A stretch of 64,000 bases of DNA from Bacteroidota bacterium (GTDB lineage Bacteria; Bacteroidota; Bacteroidia; B-17B0; Aurantibacillaceae), in contig PLYA01000076.1 in the NCBI GenBank assembly GCA_003153315.1, positions 1 to 64,000 of the forward strand, read 5' to 3'. Positions 53,436 through 62,267 of the stretch are shown here, piece after piece. A program made the position numbers and the translations under genes. Below the pieces are notes generated by a model. It was not told the origin of the DNA. It saw nothing but the letters and a program-made list of their open reading frames with translations, and searched no databases. The number at the start of each line of letters is the position of its first letter. Position 1 is the stretch's first letter.

Positions 53436-54296
53436 ATGATAACAGTCAGCGCAAAAGATACTCCACAACCACAGTTTCATGGATACTTATTAGGAGCCAT
53501 TGGCCCACGCCCCATAGCCTTTGCCAGCACAATAGATAAAGAAGGAAGGCCAAATCTGGCACCCTTTAGTTTCTTTAATGTGTTTTCTTCTAATCCACCC
53601 ATTGCTATTTTTTCTCCGGCTCGCAGCGGAAGAGATGGTACTAATAAACACACTTTAGAAAATGTAAAAGAAGTACCCGAAGTGGTTTTAAACATTGTGA
53701 ACTATGATATGGTTCAACAAATGAGTTTGACAAGTAGTCCGTATGTAAAAGGGGTAGATGAGTTTGAAAAGGCGGGCTTTACCAAACTTGCTTCTCAACA
53801 GGTAAAACCATTTCGTGTTGCCGAAGCACCTGTTACGATGGAGTGTAAAATAAATCAGGTAATTGAATTAGGACAAAGTAGTGGCGCAGGAAACCTGATT
53901 GTTTGCGAGGTGTTACTCATACATATTAAAGAAGAAGTGTTGGATGAGCACGGAAAAATAGACCAACATAAAATAGATTTGGTTGCCCGCATGGGTGGTA
54001 ACTGGTATTGCCGTGCACATGGTGATGCCCTATTTGAAATAGCAAAACCCATTACAACCCTTGGTATTGGCGTAGATGCTATTCCGGCAGAGATAAGAAA
54101 CAGTAAAATACTGTCAGGCAATAACCTTGGGCAGTTAGGAAACATAGAGCATTTACCTACATCTGAAGAAATTAAAGAGTATAAAGCCTCCCAACATAAA
54201 AAGTTTACAAACACCGAAGAGCTTCATCAATATGCCAAAACCTTGCTGGATGTTAATAAAGTAGGCGAAGCGTGGAAAGTTTTATTGGGGAATTAG
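53436..54296 (+). CDS. Flavin reductase family protein (FMN-binding split barrel)
   Basis: 286 residues. The N-terminal 200 residues have the flavin reductase-like split barrel (YLLGAIGPRPIAFASTIDKE, NLAPFSFFNVFSSNPPI). A C-terminal extension is helical. Such proteins reduce or bind FMN, sometimes for a partner monooxygenase. Starts 9 bp after the glycosyltransferase. Confidence 0.85.
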   Translation: MITVSAKDTPQPQFHGYLLGAIGPRPIAFASTIDKEGRPNLAPFSFFNVFSSNPPIAIFSPARSGRDGTNKHTLENVKEVPEVVLNIVNYDMVQQMSLTSSPYVKGVDEFEKAGFTKLASQQVKPFRVAEAPVTMECKINQVIELGQSSGAGNLIVCEVLLIHIKEEVLDEHGKIDQHKIDLVARMGGNWYCRAHGDALFEIAKPITTLGIGVDAIPAEIRNSKILSGNNLGQLGNIEHLPTSEEIKEYKASQHKKFTNTEELHQYAKTLLDVNKVGEAWKVLLGN

Positions 54297-54344
54297 TTGC
54301 AAAAGCTGTACTTTTATTGTTCTAATTATTAATATAAATAAGTC

Positions 54345-54734
54345 ATGGAAGTAATCGGAATTATCAAAGCAAAATTTGATACACAAGTAGTAAGCGAACG
54401 TTTTAAGAAACGCGATTTTGTATTAACCGTTGAACCGGGCTCTCCTTATCCTCAGCATGTAAGTTTTCAGTTGGTACAAGATAAGGTATCCTTAATTGAC
54501 AGCTATAATATTGGTGATGAAATAAAAGTATTGTTCAATCTAAAAGGTCGTGAGTGGGTTTCTCCGCAAGGCGAAACAAAGTATTTTAATACCATTGATG
54601 CTTGGCGCATTGAAAAAGTAGGTTCAGGTCAATCATCTGCACCAGCAAATAACCATAGTCAACCAACCAGCATGGAAACAGGCGTACCCCCTGTATTTAC
54701 AAGCACTTCGGTTGATGATGATTTACCATTTTAA
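54345..54734 (+). CDS. DUF3127 domain protein
   Basis: 129 residues. Residues 1-90 match DUF3127 (KAKFDTQVVSERFKKRDFVL, LIDSYNIGDEIKVLFNLKGR), an OB-fold-like domain. The tail is rich in Ser, Pro and Asp, ending in DDDLPF, the acidic-tip pattern of single-stranded DNA-binding proteins. A role with nucleic acids is likely but not shown. Confidence 0.85.
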   Translation: MEVIGIIKAKFDTQVVSERFKKRDFVLTVEPGSPYPQHVSFQLVQDKVSLIDSYNIGDEIKVLFNLKGREWVSPQGETKYFNTIDAWRIEKVGSGQSSAPANNHSQPTSMETGVPPVFTSTSVDDDLPF

Positions 54735-54741
54735 TAAGAGT

Positions 54742-54808
54742 TAAGATATAAGAAACAAGAGTCAGGATATTTATAGTCTTGATTCTTGTCTCTTTCTTCT
54801 TAATATCT
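54742..54808. repeat. Long imperfect inverted repeat
   Basis: AGATATAAGAAACAAGAGTC on the left and its imperfect complement GATTCTTGTCTCTTTCTTCT plus TAATATCT on the right flank a central 10-bp loop. It fills the gap between two genes; this looks like a REP/MITE-type element common in the phylum. Confidence 0.6.
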
Positions 54809-55837
54809 ATGAATAAAATCCTACTTATATATACCGGCGGAACCATAGGCATGATGCAGGATGCCAAATCGGGTACGTTACGTCCGTTTAATTTTAAACA
54901 CCTTACTAAACAAGTCCCTGAACTAAGCAGGTTTAATTTAGAGTTGCATTCTGTTTCCTTTAAAAAGCCTATTGATTCTAGCAACATGCACCCCCGTGTG
55001 TGGATTGAACTGGCAGAAATCATTGAAGTAAACTATACTAAGTATGATGGTTTTGTAGTATTGCATGGCAGTGATACCATGGCTTATACGGCATCTGCCC
55101 TTAGTTTTATGTTAGAGAACTTAAGTAAGCCTGTTATCCTTACCGGCTCTCAATTACCTATTGGTATTATCAGAACTGATGGAAAGGAGAATTTAATAAC
55201 TGCTATAGAAATTGCTTCAGCAAAGAATAAAGAAGGCAAAGCCTTAGTACCCGAAGTAGCTGTTTATTTTGAGTATGAACTATTTAGAGGGAATCGCACA
55301 CTAAAATATAATTCAGAACACTTTGATGCTTTTCAGTCGCCTAACTACCCTGTGTTGGCAGAGGCAGGTGTGTATATTATTTATAATCACAATTACATTG
55401 CTAAAACAAATTCTAAAAAGCTAATCGTACATAAGAATTTAGATAATGATATAATTGTACTGAATCTCTTTCCCGGAATATCTAAAAAGATAACTGAAGC
55501 TATTTTAAATGTTTCGGGTATAAAAGCTGTTGTATTACATAGTTTTGGTGCTGGTAATGCGCCAACTGATGATTGGTTTATTAACCTCTTAAAACAAGCT
55601 ATTAATAAAGGAGTTATTATTTATAATGTAACCCAATGCCTGGAAGGTAGAGTAATACAGGGAAAATATGAAACAAGTTCACAGCTACAGAAAATAGGAG
55701 TTATCAGCGGAGAGGATATTACCTTGGAAGCTGCTATAACCAAACTGATGTTCTTACTCGGACAAAAACTTCCAACTTCTAGAATAAAAAACCTCTTAAG
55801 CCAAAACCTAAGAGGTGAAATTACTTCACTTAAGTAA
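54809..55837 (+). CDS. ansA: Type I L-asparaginase
   Basis: 342 residues from ATG 54809; the frame is open to 54779 inside an inverted repeat. LLIYTGGTIGMMQ holds the first catalytic Thr, VLHGSDTMAYTASAL the second Thr-Asp pair with Lys in the following segment. Converts asparagine to aspartate and ammonia. Without a signal peptide, so cytoplasmic type I. The last codons form a CCTCTTA/TAAGAGG hairpin (55791-55815) that may act as terminator toward convergent eno. Confidence 0.92.
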   Translation: MNKILLIYTGGTIGMMQDAKSGTLRPFNFKHLTKQVPELSRFNLELHSVSFKKPIDSSNMHPRVWIELAEIIEVNYTKYDGFVVLHGSDTMAYTASALSFMLENLSKPVILTGSQLPIGIIRTDGKENLITAIEIASAKNKEGKALVPEVAVYFEYELFRGNRTLKYNSEHFDAFQSPNYPVLAEAGVYIIYNHNYIAKTNSKKLIVHKNLDNDIIVLNLFPGISKKITEAILNVSGIKAVVLHSFGAGNAPTDDWFINLLKQAINKGVIIYNVTQCLEGRVIQGKYETSSQLQKIGVISGEDITLEAAITKLMFLLGQKLPTSRIKNLLSQNLRGEITSLK

Positions 55838-55841
55838 ATAC

Positions 55842-57134
<1,293 letters not shown>

Positions 57135-57213
57135 TTAAAAGTTTGCGGGCAAAGATACTGCAATTTTAAATTCGGTAACAAGCCTTTTTAACCCTTAAAT
57201 TTGAACACACTTT

Positions 57214-57432
57214 ATGTTGCCCGATTCTCAATTACTCCTCCAATTAGTAGAAATGAAAATGCCCTTCGGCAGGTTTAAAGGAATGGTGTTATGCGATTTA
57301 CCCGTATCGTATTTAGAATGGTTTAACCGCAAGGGTTTCCCCGAAGGTAAATTAGGTATGCTTTTACAAACCATGCTCGAAATAAAAATGAATGGATTGG
57401 ATGATTTACTAAAACCTTTGAAGAAAAAATAA
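57214..57432 (+). CDS. DUF3820 family protein
   Basis: 72 residues matching DUF3820 (KMPFGRFKGMVLCDLPVSYL, WF--KGFPEGKLG), also called putative quorum-sensing-regulated virulence factor. A small domain of unknown function, often adjacent to exonuclease modules. 14 bp before the next gene. Confidence 0.88.
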   Translation: MLPDSQLLLQLVEMKMPFGRFKGMVLCDLPVSYLEWFNRKGFPEGKLGMLLQTMLEIKMNGLDDLLKPLKKK

Positions 57433-57446
57433 ATTACATTTATAAA

Positions 57447-57827
57447 ATGAAAGACTATAAGAATTATTATATCATACATGGTCCTGCAGAGGATGTTTAC
57501 ATAGCACTAACTAACCCGTTTAGTATTGGTTTATGGACAGGTGAAGAAGATGCCATTATGAGCACTGAACCCGGTAGTGAATTCTCCATCATGGGTGATA
57601 GCATAACCGGAAAGAACCTAGAGTTTATAGAGAACAAAAAGATAGTACAGCAATGGTATTTTGGCGAAGATGAAGAAACTCCTTCTATTGTTACTTTTAA
57701 ACTACACAATCATAAAGAAGGCACTTCGGTTGAATTGCTTCATGCCAACATACCCGACGAGGCTTACGAAGATATTGTAGATGGCTGGAACACCATTTAT
57801 TTTAAAGGCTTAAGAGATTTCTTTTAG
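57447..57827 (+). CDS. START-like (SRPBCC) domain protein
   Basis: 126 residues. An AHSA1/START-like alpha/beta fold: DVYIALTNPFSIGLWTG, SEFSIMGDSITGKNLEF, KIVQQWYFGEDE, and a C-terminal helix ending KGLRDFF. It probably binds a hydrophobic ligand or a partner protein. Followed 4 bp later by rnhA. Confidence 0.85.
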   Translation: MKDYKNYYIIHGPAEDVYIALTNPFSIGLWTGEEDAIMSTEPGSEFSIMGDSITGKNLEFIENKKIVQQWYFGEDEETPSIVTFKLHNHKEGTSVELLHANIPDEAYEDIVDGWNTIYFKGLRDFF

Positions 57828-57831
57828 TTAT

Positions 57832-58311
57832 ATGATAGAAATATATACCGATGGAAGTTGTTATAATGGGCGGCATATAGGTTCTTGGGTAGCCATACTT
57901 TTTATAGAAGAGGAAAAGATTGTGCTATCAGATATTGAAACAGATGCTACAAACCATCGTATGGAAATTACTGCGGTTATTAAAGCCATTCAATATATTA
58001 GAGAAAACTATCGCTCTATTAAAGCTATTAGAGTTATTTCGGACAGTCAGTATGTAATTGGATTGGGTCGCAGAAAAATAAAGTTCCTATTCACCGATTT
58101 CAAAACAAAAAAAGGAAACGATATCAGAAATGTAGATTTGGTAAAACAATTACTGGAGTTGCATGAGGTAATAGATGTAGAATATGTAAAAGTAAAAGCG
58201 CATCAACAACCAACAGACGAGACTAATTTTAATATTGAAGCAGATATTCTTGCCAGAAAAATACTGAGAGATTATTTTAAAGATGGGAATATTGTATGGC
58301 GAACAAAGTAA
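57832..58311 (+). CDS. rnhA: Ribonuclease HI
   Basis: 159 residues. The catalytic carboxylates are all visible: D7 in IYTDGSC, E43 in MEIT, D70 in ISDSQYVI and a C-terminal Asp in EADILAR. Removes RNA from RNA-DNA hybrids. The last 16 bp overlap the next gene. Confidence 0.93.
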   Translation: MIEIYTDGSCYNGRHIGSWVAILFIEEEKIVLSDIETDATNHRMEITAVIKAIQYIRENYRSIKAIRVISDSQYVIGLGRRKIKFLFTDFKTKKGNDIRNVDLVKQLLELHEVIDVEYVKVKAHQQPTDETNFNIEADILARKILRDYFKDGNIVWRTK

Positions 58312-59498
58312 TAGCTATAATAGGTAGTGGACCTGCTGCATTGATGTTAGCTGCTAACTTAAATACAAAACTATTTGATGTAACTATATACGAAAAGAAC
58401 TTTGCACCTGCCCGCAAGTTTTTGGTAGCTGGCGATGGCGGTTTTAACCTTACTCATTCTGAAAACATTGCCGAATTTGTAACACGCTACACACCTCAAT
58501 CTTTTTTAGAAAAAAGTATTCGCTCATTTACCAATACAGATTTATGTAACTGGCTAAAACAAATAGGTATTGAAACCCATGTAGGCAGCAGTAAAAGAAT
58601 ATTCCCGATAAAAGGCATAAAACCCATTGATGTATTGAATGCCCTTTTAAATGAACTAAAAAATAAAGGTATTCACATAAAAACAAAACACCAATGGAAG
58701 GGTTGGAGCGATAAAAACGAACTTATCATAGAACATAATGATAAAGAAACTTATGTGAAAGCTGATATAATAGTGTTTGCTTTAGGTGGTGCAAGCTGGG
58801 CTAAGACCGGTTCTGATGGAAGTTGGGTAAATTTATTTAAAGAGAAGGGTATTGAGGTAATTCCCTTCCAACCTTCTAACTGTGCCTATCAAATTAAATG
58901 GGATGAAAAGTTTTTAAAACAGGCTGAAGGAACGTCTTTAAAGAACATTGCCATTACTTGCAATGGAGTAGAAAGAAAAGGAGAAATAGTTATTACAAAG
59001 TTCGGTATAGAAGGTGGTGCTGTTTATGGTTTAAGTCCGCAAATAAGGAAGCAACTTAACAATACTATTTCTGCTACCATTTACTTGGACTTAAAACCCA
59101 GCTTACCTTTAGAAATCATTAAAGATAAATTTATCAAAAAAGGAGATAAAACTCTTACTACTGTTTTAAAAACGGATTTGAATTTAAGTCCGGTGCATGT
59201 AACTCTTTTAAAAAGCGGTTTATCCAAAGAAGAATTTTTAAGCACAGATGTACTTAGCGATAAGATAAAAAGATTGCCTTTACTTATTACAGCCATGGCT
59301 CCCATAAATGAAGCCATTTCTACCGTGGGTGGTATTGCTTTAAATGAGGTAGATGAGTGTTTTCAATTTAAAAAAATGCCTAAGCACTTTGCCATTGGCG
59401 AAATGCTTGATTGGGATGCCCCCACGGGCGGTTATTTGTTACAAGCTTGTTTTAGCATGGGATATTACTTAGCTAAAAACATTAATCAGGGTTATTGA
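58296..59498 (+). CDS. FAD-dependent flavoprotein of the HI0933/BaiN family
   Basis: 400 residues. Rossmann motif VIAIIGSGPAALMLAANL at the N-terminus and KFLVAGDGGFNLTHSE, typical of the HI0933 family. C-terminal motif GGIALNEVDECFQFKKMPKH and DAPTGGYLLQACFSMGYYLA closes the FAD site. Physiological substrate unknown. Translationally coupled with rnhA (16-bp overlap). Confidence 0.9.
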   Translation: MANKVIAIIGSGPAALMLAANLNTKLFDVTIYEKNFAPARKFLVAGDGGFNLTHSENIAEFVTRYTPQSFLEKSIRSFTNTDLCNWLKQIGIETHVGSSKRIFPIKGIKPIDVLNALLNELKNKGIHIKTKHQWKGWSDKNELIIEHNDKETYVKADIIVFALGGASWAKTGSDGSWVNLFKEKGIEVIPFQPSNCAYQIKWDEKFLKQAEGTSLKNIAITCNGVERKGEIVITKFGIEGGAVYGLSPQIRKQLNNTISATIYLDLKPSLPLEIIKDKFIKKGDKTLTTVLKTDLNLSPVHVTLLKSGLSKEEFLSTDVLSDKIKRLPLLITAMAPINEAISTVGGIALNEVDECFQFKKMPKHFAIGEMLDWDAPTGGYLLQACFSMGYYLAKNINQGY

Positions 59499-59541
59499 TA
59501 TTTTTATATTTTTACTCCTTAATCCTTTAAAAAAACAAAAC

Positions 59542-59799
59542 ATGAAAACAGTAAAAATCTTTGCACTAAGTGCACTTGTAATCGGAGCTTTTTGCTTCGG
59601 AAAATCTTTAGGTACAGTTGAAACTAAAATCGTAGAGTTTCCTGAATTAAATGCAGCTAAGAAAAACCTAATGGAAGCTAAATCTCATTTGGAAAAAGCA
59701 AATAAAGATTTTGGCGGACACCGCGCCAAAGCTCTTGAACATGCCGACAAAGCCATTAAAGAAGTTGATGAGGCGGTTTTATACGGAGATAAAAAGTAG
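59542..59799 (+). CDS. Small exported protein
   Basis: 85 residues with a signal peptide (FALSALVIGAFCFGKSLG) and a short helical mature part (LNAAKKNLMEAKSHLEKANK). Not recognised. It is 43 bp after the flavoprotein gene and ends at a strong terminator. Confidence 0.72.
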   Translation: MKTVKIFALSALVIGAFCFGKSLGTVETKIVEFPELNAAKKNLMEAKSHLEKANKDFGGHRAKALEHADKAIKEVDEAVLYGDKK

Positions 59800-59820
59800 T
59801 TTCTTGCTATGAGAAAAAGA

Positions 59821-59845
59821 AAAGTCCGAAATATGTTCGGACTTT
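59821..59845. terminator. Bidirectional terminator between convergent genes
   Basis: AAAGTCCGAA and TTCGGACTTT, a 10-bp stem with a 5-nt loop and T runs on both strands. Confidence 0.88.
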
Positions 59846-59864
59846 TTTAGTTTATATCCTTGAG

Positions 59865-60236
59865 TTAATTAGTTTCTGCTTTTGTCTTAAGTAGCTTGTG
59901 GTGAAACCCATAAGAACCTGCTAAAAGTAACAAGGCTACAAGCGCACCTACAAATGAAGTATCGGTAGTGACATGCGCACAAATAGCGCCAATAAACACA
60001 AAGGTAAAGCCTGCATAAGCCCACTCTTTAATAGTATTAAAACCCGGAACTACTAAAGCAATTGCTCCGGCAATTTTGGCTACACCAAGTATTACCCTGA
60101 AGAAATCAGGGAAACCTAAGGTTTTCATTCCCTCTACTACTTGCGGAGCTTTACTTAAATACATAAATCCGCTCATTAACATCATGGCAGCAACCAAACC
60201 TGTACAAATCCAATAAATAATTTTGTTTGTTTTCAT
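59865..60236 (-). CDS. DoxX-like membrane protein
   Basis: 123 residues from ATG 60236; an upstream in-frame ATG at 60251 is possible. Four membrane helices (WICTGLVAAMMLMSGFMYLS, FFRVILGVAKIAGAIALVVP, GFTFVFIGAICAHV, LVALLLLAGSYGFH), the outline of the DoxX/DoxD-like family. Separate from the DoxX gene of the stress operon and without its operator. Confidence 0.82.
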   Translation of the reverse strand: MKTNKIIYWICTGLVAAMMLMSGFMYLSKAPQVVEGMKTLGFPDFFRVILGVAKIAGAIALVVPGFNTIKEWAYAGFTFVFIGAICAHVTTDTSFVGALVALLLLAGSYGFHHKLLKTKAETN

Positions 60237-60364
60237 GTTTTTTGAGAGCAAAGATAATGTATGTGAGTATACTTTAGTTATCAGTTTACAAAAGTATATC
60301 GGTTACTAAAAAGGTACCGCTAAAAAAGAAATGGGATAGGATAGAAAGGGAAATCTGCGTTTAC

Positions 60365-61018
60365 TTATTTATCTATTGTAAACTTAGCTGTTTGCTGCGT
60401 TTTGCCTCCAATTATTCGGATAAAATAATTGCCTGCCGAAAATGATGATACATCTATGGTAGTATGATTAGCCCCATTCGTTATGCTTTGTTCCAACAGC
60501 TTTTTACCCAACATATCATACATTTCTATATGTGTATTATTGGCAGAACCAGCTAAACTAACATTCAATTGATTATTTGCAGGTACCGGATATAATTTAA
60601 AAGAAGTAGTAGTAACATATTTATTAATTCCGGCAGAAGAAGAACTGGTATCTGTTCCAGGAATAAGCACATTTAAACTACTGGAATCAACACATCCCGA
60701 AGCATCTTTTACAGTTACCTTCCACAGTTCATAACAAGCACCTTGAAGCGTATCTGCATTACCCCATACAAAACCACCAGAAGTTGTCCAAGAGTATGTA
60801 TAAGGGGCCGTACCTCCGTTAACAATTGCCCACAAAGTATTGGAACATCCGCAAGAACCTCCGTTAACAGAATTATTACCGCCCAAACGAAAGCATGGCC
60901 TTACCACATTACTATCAATAGTAACCGATAGATTGCAAGTAGTAGTCCCTGTCGTTTGCCCCAAGGTAATAAAGGGTGCAGCTAGAGCAATAAAAAGAAG
61001 AAGAACTATTTTTTTCAT
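60365..61018 (-). CDS. Secreted protein with T9SS sorting domain
   Basis: 217 residues. Signal peptide (LLLFIALAAPFITLG). A short Cys-containing Ig-like module (GGTAPYTYSWTTSGGF, KVTVKDASGCVDSSSLNV) of the SprB-repeat kind is followed by a T9SS type A sorting domain (KLYPVPANNQLNVSLAG to AKFTIDK). Function unknown. Confidence 0.85.
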   Translation of the reverse strand: MKKIVLLLFIALAAPFITLGQTTGTTTCNLSVTIDSNVVRPCFRLGGNNSVNGGSCGCSNTLWAIVNGGTAPYTYSWTTSGGFVWGNADTLQGACYELWKVTVKDASGCVDSSSLNVLIPGTDTSSSSAGINKYVTTTSFKLYPVPANNQLNVSLAGSANNTHIEMYDMLGKKLLEQSITNGANHTTIDVSSFSAGNYFIRIIGGKTQQTAKFTIDK

Positions 61019-61129
61019 ATTGTTTATTACTTACTGATAAACAAATATACACACAAATGCCCTAAAAAGCAATAAAATTACATGAGTGGTATTTTTTAAC
61101 ACTTGGCACCAATTACAATAACCATACTG

Positions 61130-61217
61130 GCTATAAAGTACCCCCCCGGTTATAGATTTTACTACCCGAAACCCATATTCCTTTTCTGAGTGATATTATA
61201 CCATAATACCTTAACTA
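61130..61217 (+). pseudogene. 3' remnant of a family-C-like gene (locus E)
   Basis: The stretch from CCCGGTTATAGATTTTACTA to the TAA at about 61211 matches the last 80 bp of gene C (32340-32414): CCGGTTATAGA, ACCC-AACCC, TTTTCTGAGTG-TATTATACC and TACCTTAACTAG. The conserved Trp codon TGG is TGA here. Nothing upstream resembles the rest of the gene. Confidence 0.8.
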
Positions 61218-61219
61218 GC

Positions 61220-61345
61220 TGCTTTTACTATAGTTTGACCGACTAAACATGTAGAATTAGTGACTCGAACTGTAGTTGCAGTAGCTCGAACTGTAGTTGT
61301 AGTCACTCAAACTATTGTTGCAGTCGCTTGAACCTGCAAGTATAG
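61220..61345. repeat. 21-bp repeat array E (decayed)
   Basis: Six 21-bp units start at 61220, 61241, 61262, 61283, 61304 and 61325; the best three contain CTCGAACTGTAGTTG. It begins at the same distance behind the remnant's stop as array C behind gene C. Confidence 0.8.
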
Positions 61346-61434
61346 GTGGCAAATTATCTGACAAAGACATTACAGAAACTATTTCAAGAATAAAATTTAG
61401 TATAAATGTTGCTTTACCTAATGTTAAACCTTAA
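61305..61434 (+). other. Possible coding remnant after array E
   Basis: A 42-codon open stretch without start codon, ending GGKLSDKDITETISRIKFS and INVALPNVKP before TAA at 61432. Amino-acid composition looks protein-like, but the origin is unknown. The rest of 61019-61493 shows no gene. Confidence 0.25.
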
Positions 61435-61493
61435 ATAATTATTCTATCATTAGCAAAGCATGATAATGGGTTTATTATTGTAAGATAAAGCGT

Positions 61494-62195
61494 TTAATCT
61501 CTTTGGTTTCCCAAAAAACGCATAATTAAATAAATAAGCGATGCGATGGCGCCTAAAGCGGCGGCAAAATAAGTATAAGCTGCCCAGGTAAGCGCATCCT
61601 TTGCATGGGCATGTTCTTCGCCATGGGTAATGCCCGAGGTATCTAGCCATTGCAGACCCCTTCGGCTGGCATCCACTTCTACCGGCAAGGTAACTACCGA
61701 AAACAAGGTAATAGCCGCCTGACAAATAATGACCACCAGCAACATAGCATTGCCCATTTTAGGCATGGCATAAGCCACAAAAAACAAACCCAAAAACATA
61801 ATGTTCATTAAATTAGAACTTAGTTGCACAATAGGTACTAGGGTTGTTCTTAGGTTAAGCCAAGCGTAGGCTTTGGCATGTTGCACGGCATGTCCGCACT
61901 CGTGCGCTGCCACTGCAGCAGAAGATACACTACGCCCGTTATAAACTTCATCGCTAAGGTTAACTATTTTGGTTGCGGGGTTGTAGTGGTCGGTTAAAAA
62001 ACCCGAGGTGCTGGTTACCTGCACATCGTAAATGCCATTATCGCGCAACATTTTTTCGGCAACATCCTTCCCGCTCATGCCATTTAAAAGAGGCTCTTGT
62101 GCGTATTGCTTGAATTTACTTTTTAAACGAAAACTAATAAGCAAGCCAATACCTGCAAAGAGAATGCCTATTAATAATAAACCTGAATCAAACAT
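61494..62195 (-). CDS. Membrane zinc metallopeptidase (YugP type)
   Basis: 233 residues. The zinc motif HECGH in AAVAAHECGHAVQHA (about 113) is intact. Three or four membrane helices flank it (N-terminal anchor and a C-terminal pair). GMSGKDVAEKMLRDNGI is a conserved N-terminal segment of the family. Substrates unknown. Confidence 0.9.
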   Translation of the reverse strand: MFDSGLLLIGILFAGIGLLISFRLKSKFKQYAQEPLLNGMSGKDVAEKMLRDNGIYDVQVTSTSGFLTDHYNPATKIVNLSDEVYNGRSVSSAAVAAHECGHAVQHAKAYAWLNLRTTLVPIVQLSSNLMNIMFLGLFFVAYAMPKMGNAMLLVVIICQAAITLFSVVTLPVEVDASRRGLQWLDTSGITHGEEHAHAKDALTWAAYTYFAAALGAIASLIYLIMRFLGNQRD

Positions 62196-62267
62196 GATAT
62201 TATATTTTTAATTTGGAGGAGGGATTTCAATTTCCATTCCAAACTAAAAAGGCTGACAAATTATCAG

